A stretch of DNA of 64,000 bases from Saccharomonospora cyanea NA-134 (GCF_000244975.1 NZ_CM001440.1:2092325-2156324); one strand, 5' to 3'. Shown: positions 7,888-15,789, counted from the first letter of the stretch. Made by a program: numbers and translations. The notes: generated from the sequence alone by a model not told the origin.

Positions 7888-7913
7888 TTACCCCTTTGGG
7901 GTGAAACAGAAAC
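7888..7913 (-). promoter_or_regulatory. SigB/SigF-type promoter of the gas vesicle operon
   Basis: On the minus strand a GTTT (7913-7910) is followed after 16 bases by GGGTAA (7893-7888), matching the GTTT-N14-17-GGGTA(T/C) form used by actinobacterial stress sigma factors of the SigB/SigF family. It lies about 40 bp before the first ATG of the operon. A small ACCCC-TTT-GGGGT palindrome (7890-7902) overlaps the -10 region. The match is seen directly; sigma use is inference. Confidence 0.6.
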
Positions 7914-8028
7914 GCGACCCTTGTGTGGGCCGCTTCGAATGCTCTGAATGGCCGAGCGGCTTGCCGGGCCTGGGCGGATGCTGTGATCGTGACGCTCTAG
8001 TCTGTCGGGGTGATAGGAGGGGCCACAG

Positions 8029-9735
8029 GTGAGTGAGGGCGACGAAACACTGATCGCCGGGCGTTACCGGCTGGAACACCAGATCGGCAGCGGTGCGATG
8101 GGGGTCGTCTGGCGCGCGGTCGACGTACGGCTCGACCGGCCGGTGGCCGTGAAGCAGTTGTTGTTGCCTCCGGGCCTGAACGCCACCGAGACGGAGAAGG
8201 CGCGACAGCGGGCGTTCCGCGAAGGCCGTATCGCCGCCCGGCTCCAACATCCCAACGCCATCTCGGTCTACAACGTCGCCGACCACGAAGGCCACCCGGT
8301 ACTCGTGATGGAGTACCTCCCGTCGCGGAGCCTGTCCGACCTGCTCGACGAGCGCGGCGTGCTCCCGCCGCCCGAGGTGGCGGGCATCGGCGCGCAGGTC
8401 GCGGCGGCGCTCGTCAACGCCCACGAGGCGGGCGTCATCCACCGTGACGTCAAACCCGGCAACATCCTGATCGCCGACGACGGCATCGCGAAGATCACCG
8501 ACTTCGGGATCTCCCGGGCGGCGGGCGACATCACCGTAACCAGCACGGGCCTGCTGGCGGGCACACCCGCGTTCCTGTCGCCCGAGACGGCCCGGGGCGC
8601 GGAGCCCGGCCCCGCCGCCGACGTCTTCTCCCTGGGCGCCACCCTGTACGCGGCAGTGGAGGGCAGGCCGCCGTTCGAGAACCCGGGCAACGAGATCGCG
8701 ATGCTGCATGTGGTGGCCGCGGGCAACATCATCCCCCCGCGCCAGGCGGGGACGTTGGACGGCGCGTTGCGCGCGATGCTGCACCCCGAACCGCAGACGC
8801 GCCCGACGATGGCACAGGCGGAGGCGGCGTTGCGTGCGGTGGCCGAAGGCCGCCCCGACGGATTCGACGCTCCCACGCTGCCTCCGGGGCCCGTGCGCGG
8901 TTCGACGCGCGTGGACCTCCATCCGGCGGCAGTCGCGGCGATCCCGGCCACACCCCCGCCGCAGCCGCAGCAGCAGCCCGGCCCCCGCACGCCGACGTCG
9001 ATGCCGATGCCCGCGCCGCCCGCCGCACCGCAGCAGCGTCAGGACCGCCCGCCGACGGGAGGACATCCCGTCGTCCGCCCCACCCCGACTCCGGCCAGCG
9101 GATCCGACGCCGGACAGCAGGGATGGTCCGGTGCGCGGATCGCGACGACGGCCATCGCCGTTCTCGCGGCGGCGGCCGTGGGCATCCTGGTGGCCGAGCT
9201 GCTCGTGAGCGGCTCGGACGGTCCGGACGACTCCACGGGGGCCAACGCCTCGGGCGGGGACAGTTCGATCAGCGTGAGCGCCCCGACATCCCCGGCGACC
9301 ACGTCGCCCGCCGGCTCGCAGAACCCCACCACGGCCGCTTCGCAGGAGTCCAGCTCGCCGCCCACCTCGCAGCCCCTGAGCCCCGCCGAGCTGGAGAAGG
9401 CCGTCGCCGACTACTACACGCTCATGCCCGACAACGTGGAGCAGGGCTGGCAGTCGCTGGGTCCGGGCCTGCAGGCCCAGGGTGAGGAGAGCTACCGGGA
9501 CTTCTGGTCGGAGATCGAGGCCGTGAGCATCGTCGGCGGTCCCACGGCGGTGAGCGGGCACATCGTCGAGGTGGAGATCGAGTTCGTCACCGAGGACTCC
9601 GTCACCCGTGAGACGCACCAGCTGGGCATGGTGGTGCAGGACGGGCGGGCCCTCATCGACACCGACACGGTTCTCAACATCACCGACCTCGGTGAGCCCG
9701 ACGAGGACGAGCCCGACGAGGACGAGGAAGGCTGA
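8029..9735 (+). CDS. Transmembrane serine/threonine protein kinase
   Basis: 568 residues starting at GTG after AGGAGGGG. Residues about 12-275 are a Hanks-type kinase: glycine loop IGSGAMGVVWRAV, VAVKQLL lysine, catalytic HRDVKPGN, DFGISRA and the activation segment TSTGLLAGTPAFLSPE. A Pro/Gln-rich juxtamembrane linker follows, then a single membrane helix at about 369-390 (IATTAIAVLAAAAVGILVAE). The outer part begins Ser/Thr-rich and contains a small folded domain (about 455-555, AELEKAVADYYTLMPDNVEQ), ending in a DEDEPDEDEE tail. There are no PASTA repeats. It is divergent from the gas vesicle operon and could regulate it or an envelope process; no substrate can be named. Confidence 0.93.
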   Translation: MSEGDETLIAGRYRLEHQIGSGAMGVVWRAVDVRLDRPVAVKQLLLPPGLNATETEKARQRAFREGRIAARLQHPNAISVYNVADHEGHPVLVMEYLPSRSLSDLLDERGVLPPPEVAGIGAQVAAALVNAHEAGVIHRDVKPGNILIADDGIAKITDFGISRAAGDITVTSTGLLAGTPAFLSPETARGAEPGPAADVFSLGATLYAAVEGRPPFENPGNEIAMLHVVAAGNIIPPRQAGTLDGALRAMLHPEPQTRPTMAQAEAALRAVAEGRPDGFDAPTLPPGPVRGSTRVDLHPAAVAAIPATPPPQPQQQPGPRTPTSMPMPAPPAAPQQRQDRPPTGGHPVVRPTPTPASGSDAGQQGWSGARIATTAIAVLAAAAVGILVAELLVSGSDGPDDSTGANASGGDSSISVSAPTSPATTSPAGSQNPTTAASQESSSPPTSQPLSPAELEKAVADYYTLMPDNVEQGWQSLGPGLQAQGEESYRDFWSEIEAVSIVGGPTAVSGHIVEVEIEFVTEDSVTRETHQLGMVVQDGRALIDTDTVLNITDLGEPDEDEPDEDEEG

Positions 9736-9744
9736 CCGAGCCGG

Positions 9745-10095
9745 TCAGACCTGCCGGTCGCCCTTCGGTTTGGCGGGCTGGGAGGGCTCACCGTGTGGCG
9801 GCGGGTTCACCGGGGGGCCCGAGGTGTCGTCGCCGACCACCGAGCCGTGCCGGGTGTCGCCGTGCTGCTCGGGCCGCACGTCGTGCCGCCCCTCCGTCGG
9901 GGTCGCTCCCTGGGCCAGTTGGTCGAGCCTCGCCCGCATCGCCGTCACCACGGGCATCCGGTCGGCGTGCTCCTGCTCGTAGGCCAGCAGCCGTTCGAGC
10001 TGCTCGGTCGTCAGCGAGCGAATCCGGTCCCGCAGCGCGGGCACGGGCAGGTGGTCGTAGTCGGGCAGCGGTAGTTCGTCACGTCGGTCACTCAT
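9745..10095 (-). CDS. Conserved actinobacterial protein of unknown function (DUF8129-like)
   Basis: 116 residues. The N-terminal half holds LPLPDYDHLPVPALRDRIRS and LTTEQLERLLAYEQEHADR, a motif found in small actinobacterial proteins now grouped as DUF8129 (from memory). The C-terminal half is polar, Pro/Gly/His-rich and probably disordered. It is the last gene of a leftward five-gene unit and overlaps its upstream neighbour by 8 bp. Its 3' end is 9 bp from the convergent kinase gene. Function unknown. Confidence 0.65.
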   Translation of the reverse strand: MSDRRDELPLPDYDHLPVPALRDRIRSLTTEQLERLLAYEQEHADRMPVVTAMRARLDQLAQGATPTEGRHDVRPEQHGDTRHGSVVGDDTSGPPVNPPPHGEPSQPAKPKGDRQV

Positions 10096-10585
10096 CGGTG
10101 TCCGTCCTTTCCTGCTGACGTTCGGGTCCTACGGCTTCTCCGAGGTCGTCGGCGTCGAGCGCGTCCAGGGCCCCGGTCACGTCCGCGGACACGGCGTCGC
10201 CCGTGATCGCGCGCGGTGGGGTGTGCGACCGCCCGACGGTGACGACGCGAACGCCGGGCACCTCCCACACCGCACCGGGTTCGGCGTCCACCACGACCAC
10301 CGCGCGCAGAGGACCCGCGTGTCTGCGCAGCACGTCGAGCACGTCGGACGGGTCGCCGTGGACCACGGCGTCGATCGGCCTGCCGAACGCGTCCGGATCA
10401 CCGAGCAGCCGGTCGGCCTCGGCCAGCGCACGGTCCACCGCGAACCGGCACCACACGACCTGCCTGCGGTCGGTCAGAGCGCGCCAGGCCGGGGGCAGCT
10501 CGGCCGGTCCCGAGGGCGGGGCCGGATCGAACACGAGCACCGTCGGCAGGTCGGCGGCGCCGTCCCACACCACGCCCGTGGTCAC
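10088..10585 (-). CDS. Hypothetical protein in a five-gene overlapping unit
   Basis: 165 residues from a GTG embedded in the stop codon of the phosphoesterase gene (GTGA overlap). It has alternating hydrophobic strands (PTVLVFDPAPPSG, RQVVWCRFAVDRALAEADR, LRAVVVVDAEPGAVW, VRVVTVGRS), suggesting a small Rossmann-like alpha/beta fold. I recognise no catalytic motif and no family. A longer in-frame reading upstream lies antisense within the phosphoesterase gene region and is not supported. The tight overlap with neighbours argues that it is a real, cotranslated gene. Confidence 0.6.
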   Translation of the reverse strand: MTTGVVWDGAADLPTVLVFDPAPPSGPAELPPAWRALTDRRQVVWCRFAVDRALAEADRLLGDPDAFGRPIDAVVHGDPSDVLDVLRRHAGPLRAVVVVDAEPGAVWEVPGVRVVTVGRSHTPPRAITGDAVSADVTGALDALDADDLGEAVGPERQQERTDTDE

Positions 10586-11328
10586 GCGTGCTCTCCCGCA
10601 GCGGGCGGCGCGTGGTCCTCCAGGCAGTACAGCGCGTACGCCGAGCGGATCACCGGCTGAGCGACGTTGCGCACGCGGACGCCCGCGGGGGTGACCCCGT
10701 GTTCGCAGCCGGAGTGGGCGTGGCCGTGGACCGCCAGCGCCGCACCGACCTCGTCGACCACTTCGCCCAGCTGGTACGCCCCGAGGAACGGGTAGATCTC
10801 CAGCGGTTCGCCGTGCAGGGTGTCGGGCACGGGGGAGTAGTGCATCAGGGCCACACGCACGTCGGCGTCGAGTTCCTTCAGCGCCGACCGGAGGGAGTCC
10901 GCGATGTCCACCGTGTGCTCGACGAAGACCTTCATCTCCGGCTCGCCGAACGCACTGGCGCACCGGCCCTCGAACCCGCCTGCGAAGCCCTTCACACCCG
11001 CGACACCGAGCCTGGTGCCGTCGACGGGCAGCACCACCCCGTCGCCTTCCAGGACCCGGATCCCGGCCTCACCGTCGAGGATGGCCGTGACCTCGTCGAC
11101 GGCGTCGGCGTGGTAGTCGTGGTTGCCGAGCACCGCGAGCACCGGCAGCCCGAGGTCGGCGAACTCGCGGGCGACGATGCGTGCCTCCGCAGGGGTGCCG
11201 TGCCGGGTGAGGTCGCCGGCGAGCAACAGCACGTCAGCGCGTTCCCGGAGGTTCTCGAGTGCGGGACGCAGCCTGCCCTGGGCGTTCTCGCCGAGGTGCA
11301 CGTCCCCGACCGCCGCGATCCTGATCAT
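10582..11328 (-). CDS. Calcineurin-like metallophosphoesterase
   Basis: 248 residues from an ATG that overlaps the BON gene stop (ATGA). The metal-binding motifs are in order: GDVHLGE near residue 8, LLLAGDLTRHG, VLGNHDYH, MHYSPVPDT and VHGHAHSG. This is the cytoplasmic phosphoesterase family with a two-metal centre; no signal peptide is present. Substrate unknown; family members act on phosphodiesters, nucleotides or phosphoproteins. The coupled BON and nucleotidyltransferase genes upstream do not identify a pathway. Confidence 0.9.
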   Translation of the reverse strand: MIRIAAVGDVHLGENAQGRLRPALENLRERADVLLLAGDLTRHGTPAEARIVAREFADLGLPVLAVLGNHDYHADAVDEVTAILDGEAGIRVLEGDGVVLPVDGTRLGVAGVKGFAGGFEGRCASAFGEPEMKVFVEHTVDIADSLRSALKELDADVRVALMHYSPVPDTLHGEPLEIYPFLGAYQLGEVVDEVGAALAVHGHAHSGCEHGVTPAGVRVRNVAQPVIRSAYALYCLEDHAPPAAGEHA

Positions 11329-11600
11329 CGCAACACCTCGGCGTCGTCCGGTGCCGTCGCCTCCACCACGCGGACGTCGTTGTGCAGGCGGAGCTCCGGC
11401 TCCTGCTCGACCAGGACGGCGTCCAGGCTCTCCTTGCACGTCTGGGACGACACCGTGCCGGTGAGATAGACGTGGTCACCCCGGACGTCCACCTGGATAC
11501 CGAGCTCGGCGGTGCGCTCGTCCTCGGCGAGCGCCCGCCTCAACCGCGCCGCCAGGTACTCGGGATGCCGGTGGCCTTCACCGGGATCGTGGCCGGACAT
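11325..11600 (-). CDS. BON-domain protein
   Basis: 91 residues consisting of a single BON domain (LAARLRRALAEDERTAELG, then IQVDVRGDHVYLTGTVSSQ and RLHNDVRVVE). BON domains are thought to bind phospholipids or ligands. No signal peptide precedes it, so it is probably cytoplasmic. The start overlaps the nucleotidyltransferase 3' end by 23 bp and the stop overlaps the phosphoesterase start. Confidence 0.88.
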   Translation of the reverse strand: MSGHDPGEGHRHPEYLAARLRRALAEDERTAELGIQVDVRGDHVYLTGTVSSQTCKESLDAVLVEQEPELRLHNDVRVVEATAPDDAEVLR

Positions 11601-12180
11601 GAGGTGCTCCTTTCGCGTGGGCGAGTTCGCGCCCGTCGGTGATGCCGAGCTCGGACAGCAGGACCAGGAACGCCCGCGCGTACGGCGACGCGCCAGTCCG
11701 CCTGGCCACGGCGGACCAGTCCACCTGTTCGCGGACGGCGCGGGCGATGGGCAGCAAGGGGGTGAAGTCGCAGCGGTGGCCTTCCAGCACCAGCAGCTTG
11801 TCGACCATGAGCTCGGTCACCGGCACCACCGGCGCGGTGGTGGCCCCCAGCCGCAGTTCCTCCGCACGGTCGAGCAGCTCCGGTGTCACCGGCCTGCCGT
11901 TCGGGCGGAAGATCAGGTCCACGAGACGGTCGCCGTCGTAGACCTTGATCAACCAGTTCTCGGGAGGGTCGACCGCCCGCATACCCGCCGCGACCAGCAC
12001 CTTCCGCGCGACCGGGGCGTCCTCCTCGGTCACGAAGACGTCCACGTCGTGGTCCGAGGCGGGCCCACCGTGCGCATACACTGCGCACCCTCCGGCCAGC
12101 GCGAACCGGATGCCATGGGCACGCAGCGTGTTCGACACGCGCATCGCGGTCCGGAGCAACTCCTCGGGTTCGGCGTCCAC
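11578..12180 (-). CDS. Nucleotidyltransferase-fold protein
   Basis: 200 residues. The motif FALAGGCAVYAHGG, followed by SDHDVDVFVTEED, is the nucleotidyltransferase signature (GG then DxD), with VDLIFRPNG further on supplying the third acidic position. Similar stand-alone proteins include antitoxin-type and antibiotic-adenylyl folds, but no HEPN partner is adjacent. It heads a leftward unit with the BON, phosphoesterase and two unknown genes. Its substrate cannot be told from sequence. Confidence 0.8.
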   Translation of the reverse strand: MDAEPEELLRTAMRVSNTLRAHGIRFALAGGCAVYAHGGPASDHDVDVFVTEEDAPVARKVLVAAGMRAVDPPENWLIKVYDGDRLVDLIFRPNGRPVTPELLDRAEELRLGATTAPVVPVTELMVDKLLVLEGHRCDFTPLLPIARAVREQVDWSAVARRTGASPYARAFLVLLSELGITDGRELAHAKGAPHVRPRSR

Positions 12181-12188
12181 CGTGCCCG

Positions 12189-12213
12189 GTTACCCGCGAC
12201 TCACCGTGGGTAT
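12189..12213 (+). promoter_or_regulatory. Possible SigB-like promoter of the DUF2795 gene
   Basis: GTTA (12189-12192), 15 bases, then GGGTAT (12208-12213), 22 bp before the ATG. The -10 part is a perfect match to the stress-sigma form; the -35 part differs at one base. It is the same arrangement as the elements at 7888, 24969 and 50208. Confidence 0.4.
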
Positions 12214-12234
12214 GCCCCGCGCGGAGGTGAGACC

Positions 12235-12426
12235 ATGTCCCAGCCCAACCCCATACAGATGCAGAAGTATCTGTCCGGCGTGGACTACCCGTGTGGCAAG
12301 GAGGACCTCGTCCGGCACGCCCGTGAGAAGGGCGCTGACGACGACGTGCTGCGCCATCTGGAGAACATCCCCGACCGTACCTACGACGGTCCCAACGCCG
12401 TGAGCGCGGAGTTCTCGAAGAGCTGA
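12235..12426 (+). CDS. DUF2795 protein
   Basis: 63 residues from an ATG preceded by GGAGGTGA. The sequence IQMQKYLSGVDYPCGKEDLV, then HAREKGADDDVLRHLENIPD and RTYDGPNAVSAEF, is the DUF2795 pattern, a small actinobacterial domain of unknown biochemical role that is often seen with stress genes. It is followed after 58 bp by the aldehyde dehydrogenase gene and may be cotranscribed with it. Confidence 0.88.
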   Translation: MSQPNPIQMQKYLSGVDYPCGKEDLVRHAREKGADDDVLRHLENIPDRTYDGPNAVSAEFSKS

Positions 12427-12484
12427 CCGACCGCCCGCGCCGACGCCGCTGCCGTCGCCGACCCCGTGAGGTGATGCACTCCCG

Positions 12485-13879
12485 ATGACCGATCTCGCAG
12501 TCGAACACGACCTGTCGTCGGCCGAATCCGCCGACGCCCACGCCATCCGCATCGACAACCCGGTCGACGGCCACCTCGTCGGCCGGATCGCCATGGCCAC
12601 GCCCGAGGAGGTGGCCGCCGCCGTCGCCAAGGCCAGGTCCGCCTTCGCGGGCTGGGCCGGGACTCCCGCCGAGTCGCGTGCGGCGGCGCTGCGAGCCGCC
12701 GCCGACGCGCTCGCCGACCGCGCCGACGACCTGGCCGAGCTCAACGAGGCGGAGACCGGACGTCCCGCGGCCGAGGCGCGCGAGGGCGTGCTCGCGGGAG
12801 TGTCCACCCTGCGCCAGTACGCCGAACTCGGCCCGCTGCACCGCGGGCGCGCGCTCCTGGGACAACCGTCGGCGACCGATCTGATGGTGCCCGAGCCGCG
12901 CGGCGTGGTGGTGACGTTGACACCGTGGAACGACCCCGTCGCCGTGGCCTGCGGGCTGGTGGGAGCGGCGCTGGTCACGGGCAACACGGTGGTGGCCAAA
13001 CCGAGCGAACGCTGCCCGCACACCGGGTTGCTGTTCGGCGAGGTGCTCCGGCCGCACTTCCCCGAGGGCGTGGTGCGGCACCTCGCGGGTGACGGCACCG
13101 TGGGTTCGTGGCTGGCGGGGCACACGGACGTCGACGTGATCGCCCACGTCGGCAGCACCGCCACGGGGCGGTCGCTGGCGGCAGCCGCGGCCAGGACGGG
13201 CGCGAAGGTGCTGCTCGAGAACGGCGGCAACGACCCGCTGCTCGTCGATGCCGACGTCGACCCGGTGTGGGCGGCCGAGCAGGCCGCGCTGGGCGCGTTC
13301 GCCAACAGCGGGCAGATCTGCGTGGCAGTGGAGCGCGTCTTCGTGCACCGGGAGATCGCCGAGCCCTTCGTCGAAGCGCTCACGGCCGCCGCCGACCGCA
13401 CCGGTGTGCTGCCGCTCGTGGACACCCGTCACCGGGACGCCGTGCACGCGCACGTGTCCGAGGCCGTGGCGGCGGGCGCCCGGCTGCGGGCGGGGGGCGT
13501 GGTGCCCGACGGGCCCGGTTCCCGCTATCCCGCCACGGTGCTCACCGACTGCGATCCGGGAATGCGGGTCATGAGGGAGGAGACGTTCGGCCCGGTGGCG
13601 CCGGTGTGCGTGGTGGACGACTTCGCCGAGGGACTCGCCCGTGCCCGCGACGACGCCTACGGCCTCGCGGCCACGGTGCTGACCCGCTCCATGGAACACG
13701 CGCAGCGGGCGTGGCGTGCGCTGCCGGTGGGCACGGTGAAGGTCAACGCCGTGTTCGGTGGCGCGCCCGGTGGGGCCGCGCACCCCCGTCGTGCGAGCGG
13801 GCACGGCTACGGCTACGGACCGGAGCTGCTCGACGAGTTCACGGCCACCAAGGTCGTGCACGTCGAACCCGCGCCGTGA
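12485..13879 (+). CDS. Aldehyde dehydrogenase family protein
   Basis: 464 residues. It has the NAD-binding region (VVVTLTPWNDP, VVAKPSERCP), a catalytic glutamate near residue 245 (LLENGGNDPLL) and a catalytic cysteine at about 279 (NSGQICVAVERVF), with the late motif EETFGPVAPV. The more usual ELGGK around the glutamate is replaced by ENGGN, so its substrate class is uncertain; succinate-semialdehyde-like or betaine-aldehyde-like oxidation are both possible. It oxidises an aldehyde to the acid with NAD(P)+ in this family. A strong convergent terminator follows directly. Confidence 0.9.
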   Translation: MTDLAVEHDLSSAESADAHAIRIDNPVDGHLVGRIAMATPEEVAAAVAKARSAFAGWAGTPAESRAAALRAAADALADRADDLAELNEAETGRPAAEAREGVLAGVSTLRQYAELGPLHRGRALLGQPSATDLMVPEPRGVVVTLTPWNDPVAVACGLVGAALVTGNTVVAKPSERCPHTGLLFGEVLRPHFPEGVVRHLAGDGTVGSWLAGHTDVDVIAHVGSTATGRSLAAAAARTGAKVLLENGGNDPLLVDADVDPVWAAEQAALGAFANSGQICVAVERVFVHREIAEPFVEALTAAADRTGVLPLVDTRHRDAVHAHVSEAVAAGARLRAGGVVPDGPGSRYPATVLTDCDPGMRVMREETFGPVAPVCVVDDFAEGLARARDDAYGLAATVLTRSMEHAQRAWRALPVGTVKVNAVFGGAPGGAAHPRRASGHGYGYGPELLDEFTATKVVHVEPAP

Positions 13880-13884
13880 GAACT

Positions 13885-13926
13885 CGCCCGCTGACCCCGC
13901 CGGACCTCCGGCGGGGTCAGCGGGCG
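13885..13926. terminator. Bidirectional terminator hairpin
   Basis: A perfect 19-bp stem (13885-13903 with 13908-13926) and a 4-base loop. It lies between the convergent aldehyde dehydrogenase and PEBP genes, and its right arm includes the PEBP stop codon, so it can serve both. Confidence 0.85.
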
Positions 13927-14456
13927 AACAGGCCGACGAGCGTGCCGGTGGCGAGGGTGTGGTCCTCCACCGCGGCGTGCACGTCCTCGGCCGTGGCGCC
14001 CTCGCCGAGACCGAGCGGGCGGTCCACGGCGTAGAGGCGGAAGAAGTAACGGTGCGCGGTATCGCCCACCGGCGGCTGCGGGCCTCCCCACCCCAGCTCC
14101 CCGAAGCTGTTGCGGCCCAGCGCGGCGTTGCTCGGCGCCGCGTCCTCGATGCTCGTCACGTCGGGCGGGATCGCCGTGACCACCCAGTGTGTGAACACCC
14201 CGCCGGGAGCGTCCGGGTCCTCGCACAGCAGAGCCAGCTCCTCCGTGCCGTCGGGCACGTGCGTCCACTGCAGTGGAGGCGCTTCGTTGCCGCCCTGGCG
14301 GGAGTACCGGTCGGGAATCAGCGTGCCGTCGTTGAACGCCGGAGAGCGCAGTTCCAACCCGTCCGACAGCGCGCGTGGTGGTTCGTCGATCGAGGGATCG
14401 CCGCGGCTGGTTCCCCTGCTGCCCTTGGGGCCTGCTGTGCGGTCCGCCTCGGCCAT
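13917..14456 (-). CDS. YbhB/YbcL-type phosphatidylethanolamine-binding protein (PEBP)
   Basis: 179 residues. After a polar 35-residue N-terminus come the PEBP blocks: FNDGTLIPDRYSRQGGNEAP, ELALLCEDPDAPGGVFTHWV, LGWGGPQPPVGDTAHRYFFR and LYAVDRPL. The DPDAP and HW motifs form the small anion pocket of the family. Bacterial members are cytoplasmic or periplasmic proteins of unclear role; here no signal peptide is seen. Its upstream region holds the tandem hairpin repeats that also follow selD. Confidence 0.92.
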   Translation of the reverse strand: MAEADRTAGPKGSRGTSRGDPSIDEPPRALSDGLELRSPAFNDGTLIPDRYSRQGGNEAPPLQWTHVPDGTEELALLCEDPDAPGGVFTHWVVTAIPPDVTSIEDAAPSNAALGRNSFGELGWGGPQPPVGDTAHRYFFRLYAVDRPLGLGEGATAEDVHAAVEDHTLATGTLVGLFAR

Positions 14457-14536
14457 GGGTCCTCCTCCCTTCGCGGTGGGGTCGTCCCGCTCACCGCGTT
14501 CCCCTGTCCGCGGCGGACAAACCGCGTCAGCACCCC

Positions 14537-14605
14537 ACGACGCGACCCGCGTCAGTGAAGGACGACGCGACCCGCGTCAGTGGATAACGACGCGACCCGC
14601 GTCAG
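14537..14605. repeat. Three tandem copies of a 19-bp hairpin-forming repeat (25-bp period)
   Basis: An identical 19-base unit starts at 14537, 14562 and 14587, each separated by a 6-base spacer. Each unit contains the palindrome GACGCG-ACC-CGCGTC. A partial fourth copy (CGCGTCAG) lies about 25 bp before the first. The last copy overlaps the selD stop codon. On the selD strand the hairpins follow the stop immediately and may terminate or stabilise the transcript; they are also upstream of the PEBP gene. Confidence 0.85.
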
Positions 14606-15603
14606 CGCACCACGACGACGTGCTCACCCCTCGGCACCAGCTCACCGATCACGGGCGCGCCCGGCAGTTCCCCCGCCACCAGCAGCCCGCCCGAGGTCTG
14701 GGCATCCGCCAGCAGCAACGCCGTCTCCTCGGACACGGACGTCAGGTCGGTGTGCGGGCGCACCCAGTCGAGGTTGCGCCGCGTCCCGCCCGACACGTAA
14801 CCCTCCCGCACGGCGGCGCGCGCGGCGTCCAGCACCGGCACCGCGGCCGAGTCCACCACCGCGGTCACACCGCTCGCCCTCGCCAGCTTGTACAGGTGTC
14901 CCAGCAGCCCGAACCCGGTGACGTCGGTGGCGCACCGGTGTCCCGCCGCCACGGCCGCCTTCGCGGCGTCGGCGTTGAGGGTGGTCATCACCTCGACGGC
15001 CTCGGGGAACGACTCCCCGGTCGCCTTGTGCCGGGTGTTCAGCACGCCCACGCCGAGCGGCTTCGTCAGCGACAGGGGCAGGCCGGGTCGCCCGCCGTCG
15101 TTGCGCAGCAACGCCTCCGCCGAGGCCAGGCCGGTGACCGCCAACCCGTACTTCGGTTCCGGATCGTCGACGCTGTGACCGCCCGCGAGGTGGCAGCCCG
15201 CCTTGGCGCAGACATCCCCGCCGCCGCGCAACACCTCGGTCGCCAGCTCGAACGGCAGGGTCTCCCTCGGCCAGCACAGCAGGTTCAGCGCCACCAGCGG
15301 CGTGCCGCCCATCGCGTAGACGTCGGACAGCGCGTTGGTCGCGGCGATGCGCCCCCAGTCGTACGGATCGTCCACGACGGGAGTGAAGAAGTCCGTGGTC
15401 GCGATCACGGCGCGGTCGCCGTCGAGGCGTACGGCCGCGGCGTCGTCACCACCGTCGAGGCCGACGAGCAGTTCCCCGGCGGGGGAGTCGGGCACGGTAC
15501 CGGCGAGACCCCGCACGATGTCCTCCAGCTCGCCGGGCGGGATCTTGCAGGCGCAGCCGCCCCCGTGGGCGTACTGGGTCAGTCGGTGGGCCATGCTCCT
15601 CAT
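14602..15603 (-). CDS. selD: Selenide, water dikinase (selenophosphate synthase)
   Basis: 333 residues. SelD makes selenophosphate from selenide and ATP, the selenium donor for Sec-tRNA formation. The N-terminal catalytic motif GGGCACKI puts Cys17, Cys19 and Lys20 exactly where E. coli SelD has them if the ATG at 15603 is used, which decides the start over 15630 and 15594. This is the cysteine, not the selenocysteine, form. Further blocks are DDAAAVRLDGDRAVIATTDF, GGHSVDDPEPKYGLAVTG and DVTGFGLLGHL. It is transcribed away from tRNA-Sec, selA and selB. Confidence 0.96.
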   Translation of the reverse strand: MRSMAHRLTQYAHGGGCACKIPPGELEDIVRGLAGTVPDSPAGELLVGLDGGDDAAAVRLDGDRAVIATTDFFTPVVDDPYDWGRIAATNALSDVYAMGGTPLVALNLLCWPRETLPFELATEVLRGGGDVCAKAGCHLAGGHSVDDPEPKYGLAVTGLASAEALLRNDGGRPGLPLSLTKPLGVGVLNTRHKATGESFPEAVEVMTTLNADAAKAAVAAGHRCATDVTGFGLLGHLYKLARASGVTAVVDSAAVPVLDAARAAVREGYVSGGTRRNLDWVRPHTDLTSVSEETALLLADAQTSGGLLVAGELPGAPVIGELVPRGEHVVVVR

Positions 15604-15668
15604 GCTGCCCCCAACGGCCTCGCGCTGCACGATGTGAATCTTGCTGGCACGATGTCGGTATGTCCCAG

Positions 15669-15760
15669 GGAGGCGCTTCCGGCCTGGTGACCGGCACGGT
15701 CTTCAAAACCGTTGAACGGCGGACACCGTCGTTGGCGGGTTCGATTCCCGTTCGCCTCCG
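15669..15760 (+). tRNA. selC: tRNA-Sec (anticodon TCA)
   Basis: A 92-base tRNA with an acceptor stem beginning GGAGGCG and ending CGCCTCC, discriminator G, an anticodon loop CTTCAAAA with anticodon TCA, a long variable arm (AACGGCG pairing with the CCGTCGTT side) and a T loop TTCGATT. The extended variable arm and UCA anticodon are diagnostic of selenocysteine tRNA. CCA is not encoded. It ends 29 bp before selA. Confidence 0.96.
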
Positions 15761-15789
15761 CGATGATCGGTGCGCGGGAGGAGGCGGAT

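Noticed and set aside
14537-14605. CRISPR array
   Set aside because: The repeats are 19 bases with fixed 6-base spacers and only three full copies; there are no cas genes. A CRISPR would have longer spacers.
15712-15789. Longer selA N-terminus
   Set aside because: An ATG-initiated frame begins inside tRNA-Sec; the GTG at 15790 has a clear ribosome-binding site and fits the family length.
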